From the NCBI RefSeq assembly GCF_000178855.1, contig NZ_ADVG01000001.1, positions 2,765,481-2,829,480 of the forward strand: 64,000 bases of DNA, read 5' to 3'. The DNA is from Ktedonobacter racemifer DSM 44963 (lineage in GTDB: Bacteria > Chloroflexota > Ktedonobacteria > Ktedonobacterales > Ktedonobacteraceae). The notes beneath the pieces are model-generated. The model searched no databases. It saw only the letters and a list, made by a program, of their open reading frames with translations, and was not told the origin of the DNA. Numbering within the stretch: the stretch's first letter is position 1; each line of letters begins with the position of its first letter. Both the position numbers and the translations under genes were made by a program. Shown piece after piece: positions 37,462 through 46,475 of this stretch.

Positions 37462-37728
37462 CATCACAGCCTTTCGGCCAACTACTCATGGAATGCTGCG
37501 GAAGAAGAAGAACGCTGGAAGGACACTGCTTCTATTCACCCTGCGGGCGCTCCAGACACTCTTAAGAATTCAGCATATCTGAGCACGATACCTCACAAGA
37601 AACAACTCGCCGCCGAGCCAGACCATTCCTGTGATTGGAGAATGGTTCCTAGCTGTGCCTATCACCCTTGATAGTCACCTTTTGTACGCTTTGTACGAAT
37701 CCGCCAAAACGTAACCTTTCGCCTACCT
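37436..37728 (-). ncRNA. Candidate structured small RNA, about 290 nt
   Basis: Bounded by a promoter and an intrinsic terminator on the minus strand, with no credible ORF. Inside are stems CTATC/GATAG (near 37658-37673), ACCATTC/GAATGGT (37622-37647) and GCC-GAAA-GGC, a GNRA tetraloop (near 37471-37480). I could not match it to 6S, tmRNA, RNase P, SRP, T-box or a riboswitch I know. It could instead be a long leader of the kinase gene ending in an attenuator, but that gene starts 560 bases further on. Confidence 0.42.
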
Positions 37729-37734
37729 GCTATA

Positions 37735-37763
37735 AGTATAAATAGCAGCGCTCCATTTCTAAA
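37735..37763 (-). promoter_or_regulatory. Promoter for the candidate ncRNA
   Basis: Minus strand TTTAGA (37763-37758), 17-base spacer, TATACT (37740-37735); predicted start near 37728. Confidence 0.5.
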
Positions 37764-37932
37764 TAGCTATTTTACGAGAAGTTCCCACCATTATTTATGT
37801 GCAATTTGCACAAACACAATCCATTAAAAAGCAATCACCCAACCCTTTAAGCAGTGCGCGATATCCATATAAAGCCTTCTCACCACGACAAAAATTGTGC
37901 ACTTTATCCATTCCGCATATAGCATTTACCTC

Positions 37933-38007
37933 GGCTCGCGCAGCGAGCCTCTAGGTAAGATGTGTGGGTGGAAAGAGGGCTTCGCCTTCTTTCCACCCAC
38001 ACATCTT
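37933..38007. repeat. Composite triloop hairpin (about 24-bp arms)
   Basis: Flank GGCTCGC-GCA-GCGAGCC (37933-37949), then arms 37957-37980 and 37984-38007 with one mismatch, loop TTC, closed by GGC/GCC. The flank is the same block as at 51829 and 54804. Confidence 0.78.
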
Positions 38008-38124
38008 CCTCTGGAGCATAATACGCGCATCTTGTGTATGATAAAATGAGGAGGGCGCAACGACGAGCCAGCATGTCAGTGGCAATAGAGGCCGCGCTAG
38101 TATTTGAATTGGAAGATGTGCCAT

Positions 38125-41034
38125 ATGCTAGAACAAGAAACTCGCCGCGAAAAAGATGCTCCCCTGCGGTACGATATTCGCACCCTGGGCGATGCACTGG
38201 GGCAGGCCATCAAGCGCTATGGCGGATACACCGTCTTCGATACCGTCGAACGGTTGCGCATCTCCTGTAAGCGCCTGCGCGAGTGCGCCGATCTTCTTGC
38301 GCATGCCAGCGACACAGAAGCCCAACGCCTGCACGCAGAAATTCATGAGCTCAACCAGGAAATTACACACATTGTCGCGACCTGTGACCTGGGCACAGCA
38401 GTTGATGTCATTCGCGCCTTTACAGTCTATTTCCACCTGGTCAATACAGCCGAACAATACCACCGCATCCGGCGTCGCCAGGTCTACGAGGAGACACCCG
38501 ACCACACACCTCAGCGTGGCTCGCTTGCGGCGCTGATCGCCTTCTTCAAAGAGCAACAGCTCAGCCAGGAGACACTTCAGCAGCTCCTCGACTCACTTGC
38601 CATCGAACTGGTATTTACGGCTCATCCCACCGAGGCCACGCGCCGCAGTCTGATCACAAAAACCAGCCGCATCGCGGGCCTGCTTGAGGATCGTGACCAC
38701 GGGAAGATCAAAACGCCGCGCCAGCAAAAAAGCTGGCAGCATAACCTGGAAGGCACAATCGACCTGCTCTGGCGCACAGACGCGGTCCGCCGGGTACGCC
38801 CACAGCCCATTGATGAGATCAAGATGGGCATCTACTACCTGGATGAGGTGCTCTACCAGGCCCTGCCCGACCTCTACGCCGAGTTTGAGGATCTACTGCA
38901 CGAGGTCTATCCCCAGGCCCAGGTTCCACCCTTCCTACGCCTGGGTTCCTGGATTGGCGGTGACCAGGACGGCAATCCCTTTGTCGGACCCGAAACCATG
39001 CATACCGCGCTCCGCCTTCAGCGCGAACACATTATCAATCACTATCGCGACACCATCGAACTCCTGGCCCAGGAATACTCACAGTCTCTCTCGCACACAC
39101 GTATTACGCCAGAACTTCAGGAGGCTATCGAGCGTGACGAGCTCCTGTTGCCACAATATGATCAAGAGCTGGGTCCACAAACGGCCCTCGAACCCTATCG
39201 GCGCAAGCTCTCCTTCATCTGGAAACGCCTGGGCGCCACGATCACGCCTCCCTCATCGACCGAACCCTATACTCAGACCTTTGCCCCGCAGTCCAGGCAG
39301 AAAGCCAGGCCCTCCATCGCCTTCTCAAGCGCGGAAGAGCTGCTGACGGAACTGCGCCTGATCCAGGATAGCCTGCTGGCGGATGGCGAGACCGAACTGG
39401 CCCGAGGCTATCTTGCGCACCTGATACGCCAGGTCGAACTCTTTGGCTTCTACTTTGTGGCCCTGGATGTACGCCAGCATAGCGCGCGACACGCCAACGC
39501 CGTCGCCGAGTTACTTCAGCTCACGGGTCTCTGTCAGGAGGACTATCACACCCTGGATGAGCCAGCACGCCTGCGCATCCTGGAAAAACTTCTCCAGGAC
39601 CCACGCGTGTTGACGCGCCCCGGACTCAAGCTCAGTGACGACACCTGGCATATCATTCACACCTTCCAGGCTATTCGCCAGGCGCGCGATGAATACGGTA
39701 AGCGCGCCGTTAGCTGCTATATCATCAGCATGTCGAACAGCCTGAGCGATCTACTGGAAGTGCAGTTCTTCTGCAAGGAGTTTGGCCTCGACGACCTGCC
39801 TATCGTTCCGCTTTTCGAGACCATCGAGGACCTCCATAACTGCACCGATATCCTCGATCAGGCCTTTACGCATCCCGTTTATAGCGTCTACCTGGCCAAT
39901 TGCCAGCGCCAGCAGCAGGTGATGCTTGGCTACTCCGATAGCAGTAAAGATGGTGGCATCCTCACCTCAAGCTGGGAGCTCTACGAGGCGCAGCTACGCC
40001 TGGCCGCGCTGGGACGTAAGCATAGCATAGGCATTACGATGTTCCACGGACGTGGCGGCGCCATTGGACGCGGCGGTGGCCCCATCTATGAGGCCGTCCT
40101 TGGCCAACCGCCAGGCACCATCAATGGACACATCCGCATTACCGAGCAGGGCGAGATGCTCTCCTTCAAATATGGTCTCTACGAGATCGCCATTCGCAAT
40201 ATGGAGCTGGTGGCAGCAGGCGTGGCCCGTGCCAGCATTCCTGATGAGCGTATCATTGAGAAATACGTCCATCCGCATGCGCCTGAAGAGTGGCGAGACG
40301 TCATGCGCGAACTCTCGTCAAAGGCGCACGCGCGCTACCGTGACCTCATCTACAATGATCCTGCATTCATCACCTTCTTTGAGCAAGCAACCCCTGTTTC
40401 AGAACTGGGCTGGCTCAACATCGGCTCGCGTCCAGCGCGGCGCGCAAAAAATCGCGCCATTGAGGAGCTCCGCGCCATCCCCTGGGTCTTCTCCTGGATG
40501 CAGAGCCGCTATGTGCTGCCAAGCTGGTACGGAGTCGGGGGCGCCCTGGAAGAATACATTGCCGATCATCCCGAGCGCCTGGAGTTGCTACGCCACATGT
40601 ATCGTCACTGGCCCTTCCTGGGCGCCTTCCTGGATAATTTGCAGATGACGCTCTCCAAGGCCGATATGCATATCGCCCAGCGCTATACCTCGCTCGTGGA
40701 GGATCCAGTACTACGCCAGCGCATCTCCCAGCAAATTCAAGAGGAATATGAGCGCACCCGCAAGCTGGTCATCAGCATCGTCGGAGGCGAAAACCTTCTC
40801 GATACCTCGCGTGTGCTCCAGGAGTCGATCAAACGGCGTAATCCCTATGTCGATCCCTTGAGCTACTTCCAGGTCGAACTCATCCAGCGCCTCCGTGCCC
40901 TCGGAGGGCCACTCATGCTGCGCAAAGATGAGGAAGAGACAGCGACCGAACAGGATCTAGAGCGTGCTCGTCTTACAAGCGCCGTCCTACTCACCATCAA
41001 CGGTATCGCCGCCGGCCTGCGCAATACCGGCTAA
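38125..41034 (+). CDS. ppc: Phosphoenolpyruvate carboxylase
   Basis: 969 residues from ATG 38125 (GGAAG upstream; TTG 38104 and ATG 38116 are alternatives). Carboxylates PEP with bicarbonate to oxaloacetate, refilling the citric acid cycle. Hallmarks: VFTAHPTEATRRS with the catalytic His, GGDQDGNPFV, GYSDSSKDGG, FHGRGGAIGRGGGP and the C-terminal GLRNTG. Length fits the bacterial-type enzyme. A hairpin follows, then the arginine operon, whose aspartate need could be served by oxaloacetate (inference). Confidence 0.95.
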   Translation: MLEQETRREKDAPLRYDIRTLGDALGQAIKRYGGYTVFDTVERLRISCKRLRECADLLAHASDTEAQRLHAEIHELNQEITHIVATCDLGTAVDVIRAFTVYFHLVNTAEQYHRIRRRQVYEETPDHTPQRGSLAALIAFFKEQQLSQETLQQLLDSLAIELVFTAHPTEATRRSLITKTSRIAGLLEDRDHGKIKTPRQQKSWQHNLEGTIDLLWRTDAVRRVRPQPIDEIKMGIYYLDEVLYQALPDLYAEFEDLLHEVYPQAQVPPFLRLGSWIGGDQDGNPFVGPETMHTALRLQREHIINHYRDTIELLAQEYSQSLSHTRITPELQEAIERDELLLPQYDQELGPQTALEPYRRKLSFIWKRLGATITPPSSTEPYTQTFAPQSRQKARPSIAFSSAEELLTELRLIQDSLLADGETELARGYLAHLIRQVELFGFYFVALDVRQHSARHANAVAELLQLTGLCQEDYHTLDEPARLRILEKLLQDPRVLTRPGLKLSDDTWHIIHTFQAIRQARDEYGKRAVSCYIISMSNSLSDLLEVQFFCKEFGLDDLPIVPLFETIEDLHNCTDILDQAFTHPVYSVYLANCQRQQQVMLGYSDSSKDGGILTSSWELYEAQLRLAALGRKHSIGITMFHGRGGAIGRGGGPIYEAVLGQPPGTINGHIRITEQGEMLSFKYGLYEIAIRNMELVAAGVARASIPDERIIEKYVHPHAPEEWRDVMRELSSKAHARYRDLIYNDPAFITFFEQATPVSELGWLNIGSRPARRAKNRAIEELRAIPWVFSWMQSRYVLPSWYGVGGALEEYIADHPERLELLRHMYRHWPFLGAFLDNLQMTLSKADMHIAQRYTSLVEDPVLRQRISQQIQEEYERTRKLVISIVGGENLLDTSRVLQESIKRRNPYVDPLSYFQVELIQRLRALGGPLMLRKDEEETATEQDLERARLTSAVLLTINGIAAGLRNTG

Positions 41035-41073
41035 TCCACGCCTATGACGCTCATGGTACTGTGTACTGTGTAC

Positions 41074-41116
41074 TGTGTGCATGCAACTGTGGCTCTGCCA
41101 CAGTTGCATGCACACA
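41074..41116. repeat. Triloop hairpin (20-bp arms) after ppc
   Basis: Arms 41074-41093 and 41097-41116, loop TCT, closed by GGC/GCC; preceded by short GTACTGT direct repeats (41056-41075). Confidence 0.75.
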
Positions 41117-41131
41117 CTCACTTTTTCCCCA

Positions 41132-41160
41132 TTGACATTTTGTGGGCTGACCTGTATCAT
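41132..41160 (+). promoter_or_regulatory. Promoter for the arginine operon
   Basis: TTGACA (41132-41137), 17-base spacer, TATCAT (41155-41160); start near 41167, at the head of the T-box leader. Confidence 0.7.
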
Positions 41161-41166
41161 AAATAA

Positions 41167-41600
41167 CAGTAACAGAAATACTGAGTCTGTCCCGCGTTGA
41201 GCGAAAGAAGTACAGAAGCAGCAGCCAACAGCGATCCGAAGGAGAGTGGAAGTTCGGAACGGCCAGGCACTTCTCGAACGCCTTCGTGAGCGGTCGACCG
41301 AAGAAAATCACTTGCATCCCTCCCCGGAGAGATATGAAGGGTAAGTAGGTTGAGTGGACGGTTACCACGCAGCACATAACCAGAAAAGTGGTCTTTCGTG
41401 ACTTCGCTACAGCGTCGTAGGGTATCGAGATTTCTCCATCGTTGCTCGTTACCAGATCGAAGGAAAGACAAATAGGGTGGCACCACGGGTGTGTACAGGA
41501 GTTTTTCCTGACGCTCTCGTCCCTTCTTCAAATGTGACGGAAGGGGCGAAGCTGGCGAAGCTTTTATAAGGGTCGTCAGGGTCTTCGGGATCATCTCCGC
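41167..41600 (+). promoter_or_regulatory. T-box leader, probably tRNA-Arg responsive
   Basis: The T-box core AGGGTGGCACCACGGGT lies at 41474-41490 with its partner CGTCCCTT at 41519-41526; UGGC would pair with a GCCA tRNA end. CGTCCCTTC (41519-41527) can instead pair with GAAGGGGCG (41540-41548), the competing stem. Upstream stem I-like sequence contains CGC (41279-41281) as a possible Arg specifier, and CGG just after. Specifier and on/off mechanism (transcription or translation) are not settled; no strong U-run follows the stem directly. Confidence 0.75.
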
Positions 41601-41640
41601 TCCTTCCAGAAAAGTTTCTCAGTTTGAAGGAGTACACACG

Positions 41641-42948
41641 ATGGTAACCAACAATCAGACACATCTGACCCAGGCTACAACCACCAGCAGCCAGGACGCG
41701 CTTGCCCTGGCCCTCCACAAAGTCAACTCAGTTGACGTTCCCCAGGGAAACACCATTGCCCTCGCCTTTTCGGGCGGCCTGGACTCGACACTCTGTGTCA
41801 AGCTGGCTGAGGCCAAGTATCATGCCAGCAAGCTCTACGCCATCAGCGTAGATGTGGGCCAGGGTGAAGAAGAGCTTAACATGGGCATCCAACGCGCCGA
41901 GATGCTGGGCATCACACCTATCGTGCTTGACGCCCGCGAGGAGTTTACCACACAATGGCTTACCAAAGCCATTCAGGCCAACTCAGACTACAATGGCTAT
42001 CCCATCTCAACCTCAATGACCCGCCAGCTCATCGCAAAGAAAGTTGCCCAGAAGGCGCTCGAATTGGGCTGCGACGCCCTTATGGAGGGTTCTAGCGGGA
42101 AGGGGAACGACCAGTACCGCATGCACAATGTCTTTAGCCTCTTCGCGCCCGGCCTCCCCACCTTTGTCCCTGTGCGTGACTTCGACCTGACACGCGGCGA
42201 AGAGCAGCTCTTAATGGAAAACTTCGGTATTCCGGTCGAAGAGTTGATCGCCGGTGGGGATGATAAGACAATGTGGTGCCGCTCCATTGCAAGTGGTGGT
42301 ATCGGCCTGGATACCGAGCTTCCTGACTCCATCTGGATGTGGCTAAAGCCACCTCACACGGCGGCTAATCAGCCTTCGACCTTCAAGATTACCTGGGAGC
42401 ATGGCCTCCCGGTCGCGCTTGATGGCGAGGCACTCCCCCTGGACGAGATCATTCAGAAGCTCAATGTCCTGGGCGGTGAGAACGGTATCGGCAAGATCGA
42501 CATGTTCGAGGACGGCATCATGGGCTTGAAGTCACGTGAGATCTACGAGGCTCCCGGTGCCCAGATCCTACTCAAGCTGCACCGCGATCTTGAACTTTAC
42601 TGCCTGACCAAGGAAGAGATACCCTTGAAGCGTCAGTTAGATGCCCAGTGGTCAAGTATGGTCTACCACGGTGAATGGTTCCACCCACTCAAGAACGCCA
42701 TCGATGCCTTTATCAATACTACACAGCAGGCCGTGAGCGGCGAGTATGTCGTCAGCCTCTACAAGGGCAATATCGACATCGTCTCGCGCTCCTCGCACAG
42801 CGGCCTCTTCTTTCCCGATGTGCGTTCAATCAATAGCGCCAGCTTTAATCAGAAGGAGTGCGCCCCCGCGGCGCATTTACGCGGTCTCCCTTACGAGCTG
42901 ATCGCGCGCCGCAATAAGCTGGCAGGAATTACCCAGGAAGGATTGTAA
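41641..42948 (+). CDS. Argininosuccinate synthase, divergent paralogue
   Basis: 435 residues. Joins citrulline and aspartate using ATP if it is a true ArgG. The PP-loop is AFSGGLDST and the family segments EGSSGKGNDQ, NGYPISTSMTRQLIA, GKIDMFEDG and KSREIYEAPGA are recognisable, but it departs from the classical enzyme encoded 1.4 kb downstream: SSGKGNDQYR for CTGKGNDQVR, a changed citrulline-binding stretch, and about 20 extra N-terminal residues. First gene after the T-box; argH starts three bases after its stop. Confidence 0.82.
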   Translation: MVTNNQTHLTQATTTSSQDALALALHKVNSVDVPQGNTIALAFSGGLDSTLCVKLAEAKYHASKLYAISVDVGQGEEELNMGIQRAEMLGITPIVLDAREEFTTQWLTKAIQANSDYNGYPISTSMTRQLIAKKVAQKALELGCDALMEGSSGKGNDQYRMHNVFSLFAPGLPTFVPVRDFDLTRGEEQLLMENFGIPVEELIAGGDDKTMWCRSIASGGIGLDTELPDSIWMWLKPPHTAANQPSTFKITWEHGLPVALDGEALPLDEIIQKLNVLGGENGIGKIDMFEDGIMGLKSREIYEAPGAQILLKLHRDLELYCLTKEEIPLKRQLDAQWSSMVYHGEWFHPLKNAIDAFINTTQQAVSGEYVVSLYKGNIDIVSRSSHSGLFFPDVRSINSASFNQKECAPAAHLRGLPYELIARRNKLAGITQEGL

Positions 42949-42951
42949 AAC

Positions 42952-44358
42952 GTGACAAAGCTATGGCAGAAAGGCTATAGTTTGAACGAGAAGGTCGAGC
43001 GTTACGAGGCCGCGCAGAACAGCGCCCTCGACGCTCGCCTCGTGCGCCACGATGTCTGGGGCTCGCTCGCCCACGCCGTCATGCTGCATAAGATTGGGGT
43101 GTTAAGCGAGCAGGAGCACCAGACTCTCCACGCGGCCCTCTGCACCGTTCTAGAACTAGACGCCGAGAAACAATTCCAGATTCTCCCCTCCGACGAGGAT
43201 GTGCATACCAGCATCGAGAACTTCCTGTCGGCCAGAACCGGGGACGCGGGCAAGAAGATCCATACCGCCCGCTCACGTAATGACCAGGTGCTCGTCGATA
43301 TGCGCCTCTACGGCAAGGAGCAGCTCCACCAGGTCAGCACCAGGCTCTTCGCGCTCACTAGCACACTGCTAGCCTTCGCGGAGCGTTATCAAGACGTGCC
43401 CTTGCCTGGCTACACGCATATGCAGCGCGCCATGCTCTCTTCTGTGGGACTCTGGGCCGCGTCTTTTGCCGAATCGCTGCTGGACGACGAGCAGTTGTTA
43501 GCTAGCGTCTACGCGCTCAACGATCAATCGCCACTGGGTTCAGCAGCGGGCTACGGCGTTCCCCTGCCCATTGATCGCCAGTTGGTCGCCGACACGCTCG
43601 GCTTCGCACGCGTACAGAATAACGTCATCTACGCTCAGAATAGCCGTGGCAAGACCGAGGCCGCGGTCGTCCAGGTGCTCTCGCAGATCATGATTGACCT
43701 GAGCAAGCTGGCCCAGGACGTGCTTCTCTATACAACGGTTGAGTACGGCTTCCTGCGCATTCCCCAGGAGCTCTGTACTGGGAGCAGCATTATGCCTCAG
43801 AAGCGCAATCTAGGCGTGATGGAACTGGTGCGCGCGCGCACACAGACCATGCTGGCGCTTCAGCAACAAATTCTCGGCATTGTGAGCGGTCTCCCCTCGG
43901 GCTTCAATATGGACTACCAGGAGACCAAGGGACCCTTCTTCGCGGCCCTCGACCTGGTACAAGAGAGCCTGGATATCTGTGAGCTGGTCATGAGCCATAT
44001 CGAGGTCGACGCCGAGCGGGCACTCGCGGCCTGCACCTTTGAGCTCTTCGCCGCCGACCAAGCCTATGAGATGGTGACCGAGGGCATGCCCTTCCGCGAT
44101 GCCTACCGCATCGTGGGCAAAAAGGTCACCGCCCAGCTTGACAGCAAGGTCCCCTTCCCGGTCGAGAGCCAGGAGCAGCTCGTCGCACGCCTGCACGCCC
44201 GCAACCACCTGGGAGGCGCGGGAAATCTAAATCTTGGGCAGGCCCAGGAGCGCCTTGCTCAAGCACACACAAGCTGGGAAACACGTGCCCAGGCCTTCAA
44301 ACAGGCCATCCAAACACTCGTCGGACCAACACATACCGCCATTCTGGAGATCGAATAA
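42952..44358 (+). CDS. argH: Argininosuccinate lyase
   Basis: 468 residues from GTG 42952, with an AGGAAGGATT site inside the end of the preceding gene. Splits argininosuccinate into arginine and fumarate, the last step of arginine synthesis. Signature GSSIMPQKRN is intact, as are EDVHTSIE, TARSRNDQ and YTHMQRA. Two bases separate its stop from the second synthase gene, so the three genes form one tight operon. Confidence 0.95.
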   Translation: MTKLWQKGYSLNEKVERYEAAQNSALDARLVRHDVWGSLAHAVMLHKIGVLSEQEHQTLHAALCTVLELDAEKQFQILPSDEDVHTSIENFLSARTGDAGKKIHTARSRNDQVLVDMRLYGKEQLHQVSTRLFALTSTLLAFAERYQDVPLPGYTHMQRAMLSSVGLWAASFAESLLDDEQLLASVYALNDQSPLGSAAGYGVPLPIDRQLVADTLGFARVQNNVIYAQNSRGKTEAAVVQVLSQIMIDLSKLAQDVLLYTTVEYGFLRIPQELCTGSSIMPQKRNLGVMELVRARTQTMLALQQQILGIVSGLPSGFNMDYQETKGPFFAALDLVQESLDICELVMSHIEVDAERALAACTFELFAADQAYEMVTEGMPFRDAYRIVGKKVTAQLDSKVPFPVESQEQLVARLHARNHLGGAGNLNLGQAQERLAQAHTSWETRAQAFKQAIQTLVGPTHTAILEIE

Positions 44359-44360
44359 GT

Positions 44361-45620
44361 ATGGGAACTGTAGTACTCGCCTACTCAGGAGGACTGGATA
44401 CCTCCGTCGCAATTCGCTGGATTAAAGAGAAATACAACCTGGATGTGATCGCCCTGACCATCGATGTGGGCAATGAGCGCGATCTCTCCGCCATCGCCGA
44501 GCGCGCGCGCAAGATCGGCGCCGTCAAGGCCCTGGTCGTTGATGGACGCAACGACTTCATCCGCTATTTTGTCTGGCCCGCCCTCCAGGCTGGGGCCATC
44601 TACGAGGGACAGTATCCCCTCGCCACGGCCCTGGCCCGCCCACTGATCGCGCGCCTGCTCGTAGAGGTAGCGCGCCAGGAAGGTGCCGTCGCCGTCGCAC
44701 ATGGCTGCACCGGCAAAGGCAACGACCAGGTACGCTTCGATGTCTCCATCAACACCCTCGCGCCCGATCTGAAGATCATCGCTCCCGTGCGCGAGTGGAG
44801 CATGACGCGTGACAATGAGATCGCCTACGCCACCGAGCATAACATTCCCATCTCGGTGACCAGCGCCAGTCCCTACTCGGTCGACCAGAACCTCTGGGGC
44901 CGCAGCATCGAGTGCGGCATCCTGGAAGATCCCTGGGCCGAGCCGCCCGCCGACGTCTACGCCTGGACCAGTGATCCCGATACCCTGGAGGCCAAAGCTC
45001 CTACCTATGTCGAGCTTACCTTTAAGCACGGTATTCCCGTGGCGCTCAATGGCGAGGAACAGGAGGGAGCCGAGATCGTCGAGACCCTGAACCGGGTCGC
45101 CGGGACCTATGGCATCGGACGCATCGACCATGTGGAGAACCGCCTGGTCGGCATCAAATCGCGCGAGATCTATGAGGCGCCCGCCGCTGTGGTGCTGCAC
45201 GCCGCCCACCAGGCGCTGGAGACCATCACTCTCAGCCGCGACCAGGTGCGCTTTAAAGACATTGTCGCGGGCGAGTATGCGCGCCTCATCTACAACGGGC
45301 AATGGTATAGCGCCCCGCACCAGGACCTGGCCTCCTATGTCCAGAGCACCCAGCGCTTCGTCAGCGGCACCGTGCGCATGAAGCTCTCGCGCGGGCACTG
45401 CACAGTAGTGGGACGCAAGTCCGAGCACTCGCTCTATGACCACGGCCTGGCAACCTATGATAGTGGCGACCAGTTCGACCACAACGCCGCCCTGGGCTTT
45501 ATCAAGCTCTGGGGCCTGCCCCTCAACACCCAGGCCCAGGCGCAGATTCTCCCCTCCCTCGGGCTGGAGGAGAACCTGCTCAACAGCGGCAACACCAAAG
45601 TCCTCAAAGGCGCAGAATAA
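44361..45620 (+). CDS. argG: Argininosuccinate synthase, classical
   Basis: 419 residues. All classical ArgG segments are present: LAYSGGLDTSVA, EGQYPLATALARPLIA, HGCTGKGNDQVRF, VDQNLWGRSIECG, GRIDHVENRLVGIKSREIYEAPAA. This is the paralogue most likely to supply arginine. A long antisense frame across this gene is a codon-bias shadow. A triloop hairpin begins at its stop codon. Confidence 0.95.
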   Translation: MGTVVLAYSGGLDTSVAIRWIKEKYNLDVIALTIDVGNERDLSAIAERARKIGAVKALVVDGRNDFIRYFVWPALQAGAIYEGQYPLATALARPLIARLLVEVARQEGAVAVAHGCTGKGNDQVRFDVSINTLAPDLKIIAPVREWSMTRDNEIAYATEHNIPISVTSASPYSVDQNLWGRSIECGILEDPWAEPPADVYAWTSDPDTLEAKAPTYVELTFKHGIPVALNGEEQEGAEIVETLNRVAGTYGIGRIDHVENRLVGIKSREIYEAPAAVVLHAAHQALETITLSRDQVRFKDIVAGEYARLIYNGQWYSAPHQDLASYVQSTQRFVSGTVRMKLSRGHCTVVGRKSEHSLYDHGLATYDSGDQFDHNAALGFIKLWGLPLNTQAQAQILPSLGLEENLLNSGNTKVLKGAE

Positions 45621-45667
45621 ATAGTTGTGGAAACAGGTCGCCGCTGGCGGCCTGTTTCCACAACTAT
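45621..45667. repeat. Triloop hairpin (22-bp arms) abutting the argG stop
   Basis: Arms 45621-45642 and 45646-45667 with one G-U, loop GCT, closed by GCC/GGC. Starts directly after TAA of argG; probable operon terminator. Confidence 0.78.
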
Positions 45668-45696
45668 ACCCTAGTTTGCTTGCAAGGAGGCGCGCC

Positions 45697-46434
45697 ATGC
45701 GTTTAGCCATACTCTCAGATATTCATGGCAATCTTCCCGCCCTGGAGACTGTCATAGCAGAGTTAGAGGATGAGCAGATAGATCACTTTCTCTGCCTGGG
45801 CGACGTCGCTGCCGGTGGCCCACAACCCGGAGAGACCCTGGACCGCGTCAAAGCCCTGGGCTGGCCCGCCATTATGGGGAATACCGATGACTGGCTGCTC
45901 ACACCACAGATCAAGGAGCAGACTACCCGCTTCGGCCAGTACTGCCAGGACATAGACCTGTGGTGCGCGCAGCAGATCAGCGAGGAGCAGAAAGTCTTTA
46001 TTCGCAGCTTTCAGGCCAGCGCTCTGATCCCGCTCTCGCCCCAGCATATCCTCCTGGCCTATCATGGATCTCCCCGCTCCTACCGCGAGCGCATCCTTGA
46101 TATCACTAGCGAAGCGGAGCTTGATGCTATCTTTGGCGAAACCCCAGCCACCATCCTGGTCGGAGGACATACCCACGCCCAGCTCTGGCGGCGCTACCGC
46201 GATAAACTCATTCTCAATCCCGGCAGCGTTGGCATGGCCATGGACCGCGTCTCCCCCCTGGACGCCATCCGCAACCCGCCCTGGGCCGAATACGCCATCC
46301 TTACCATCGAAGGCAAGCACCTGAGCGTAGACCTGCGGCGCACGCCCTTCGATCCCCAACGCCTCCGCGCCATCTCCCTCGAGCGCGGCATGCCCCACGC
46401 CGACTGGGCCAACAACGAGTGGGACCTTGAATAA
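45697..46434 (+). CDS. Metallophosphoesterase (YfcE/calcineurin-like)
   Basis: 245 residues from ATG 45697 with AAGGAGG seven bases upstream. Metal-binding motifs in order: SDIHGN, GDVAAGGP, GNTDD, YHGSP, GGHTHAQ and NPGSVG, all intact. A cytosolic phosphodiesterase or phosphatase of unknown substrate. A short sequence at 48001-48060 resembles its C-terminus. Convergent with tyrS. Confidence 0.88.
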   Translation: MRLAILSDIHGNLPALETVIAELEDEQIDHFLCLGDVAAGGPQPGETLDRVKALGWPAIMGNTDDWLLTPQIKEQTTRFGQYCQDIDLWCAQQISEEQKVFIRSFQASALIPLSPQHILLAYHGSPRSYRERILDITSEAELDAIFGETPATILVGGHTHAQLWRRYRDKLILNPGSVGMAMDRVSPLDAIRNPPWAEYAILTIEGKHLSVDLRRTPFDPQRLRAISLERGMPHADWANNEWDLE

Positions 46435-46475
46435 AGAACACCGTACGCCAGGTCTATACCTCATCAATGCGGGTG

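Larger units (their letters stand above)
36875..38124. other. 1.25-kb AT-richer intergenic region
   Basis: The longest gap in the window, between the divergent kinase and ppc genes. It holds a candidate small RNA with promoter and terminator (37424-37763, minus strand) and a composite triloop hairpin (37933-38007). Between 36900 and 37420, and between 37770 and 37920, I see no gene or clear signal beyond probable kinase promoter sequence. Confidence 0.5.

Noticed and set aside
37436..37728. T-box or known riboswitch in the kinase-ppc gap
   Set aside because: No T-box core (GGGTGGNACC), no motif of riboswitch classes I know, and no gene directly follows the terminator.
44385..45710. 441-codon open frame antisense to argG
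   Set aside because: It mirrors the well-supported argG frame on the other strand, has no recognisable domain and reflects GC-rich codon bias.
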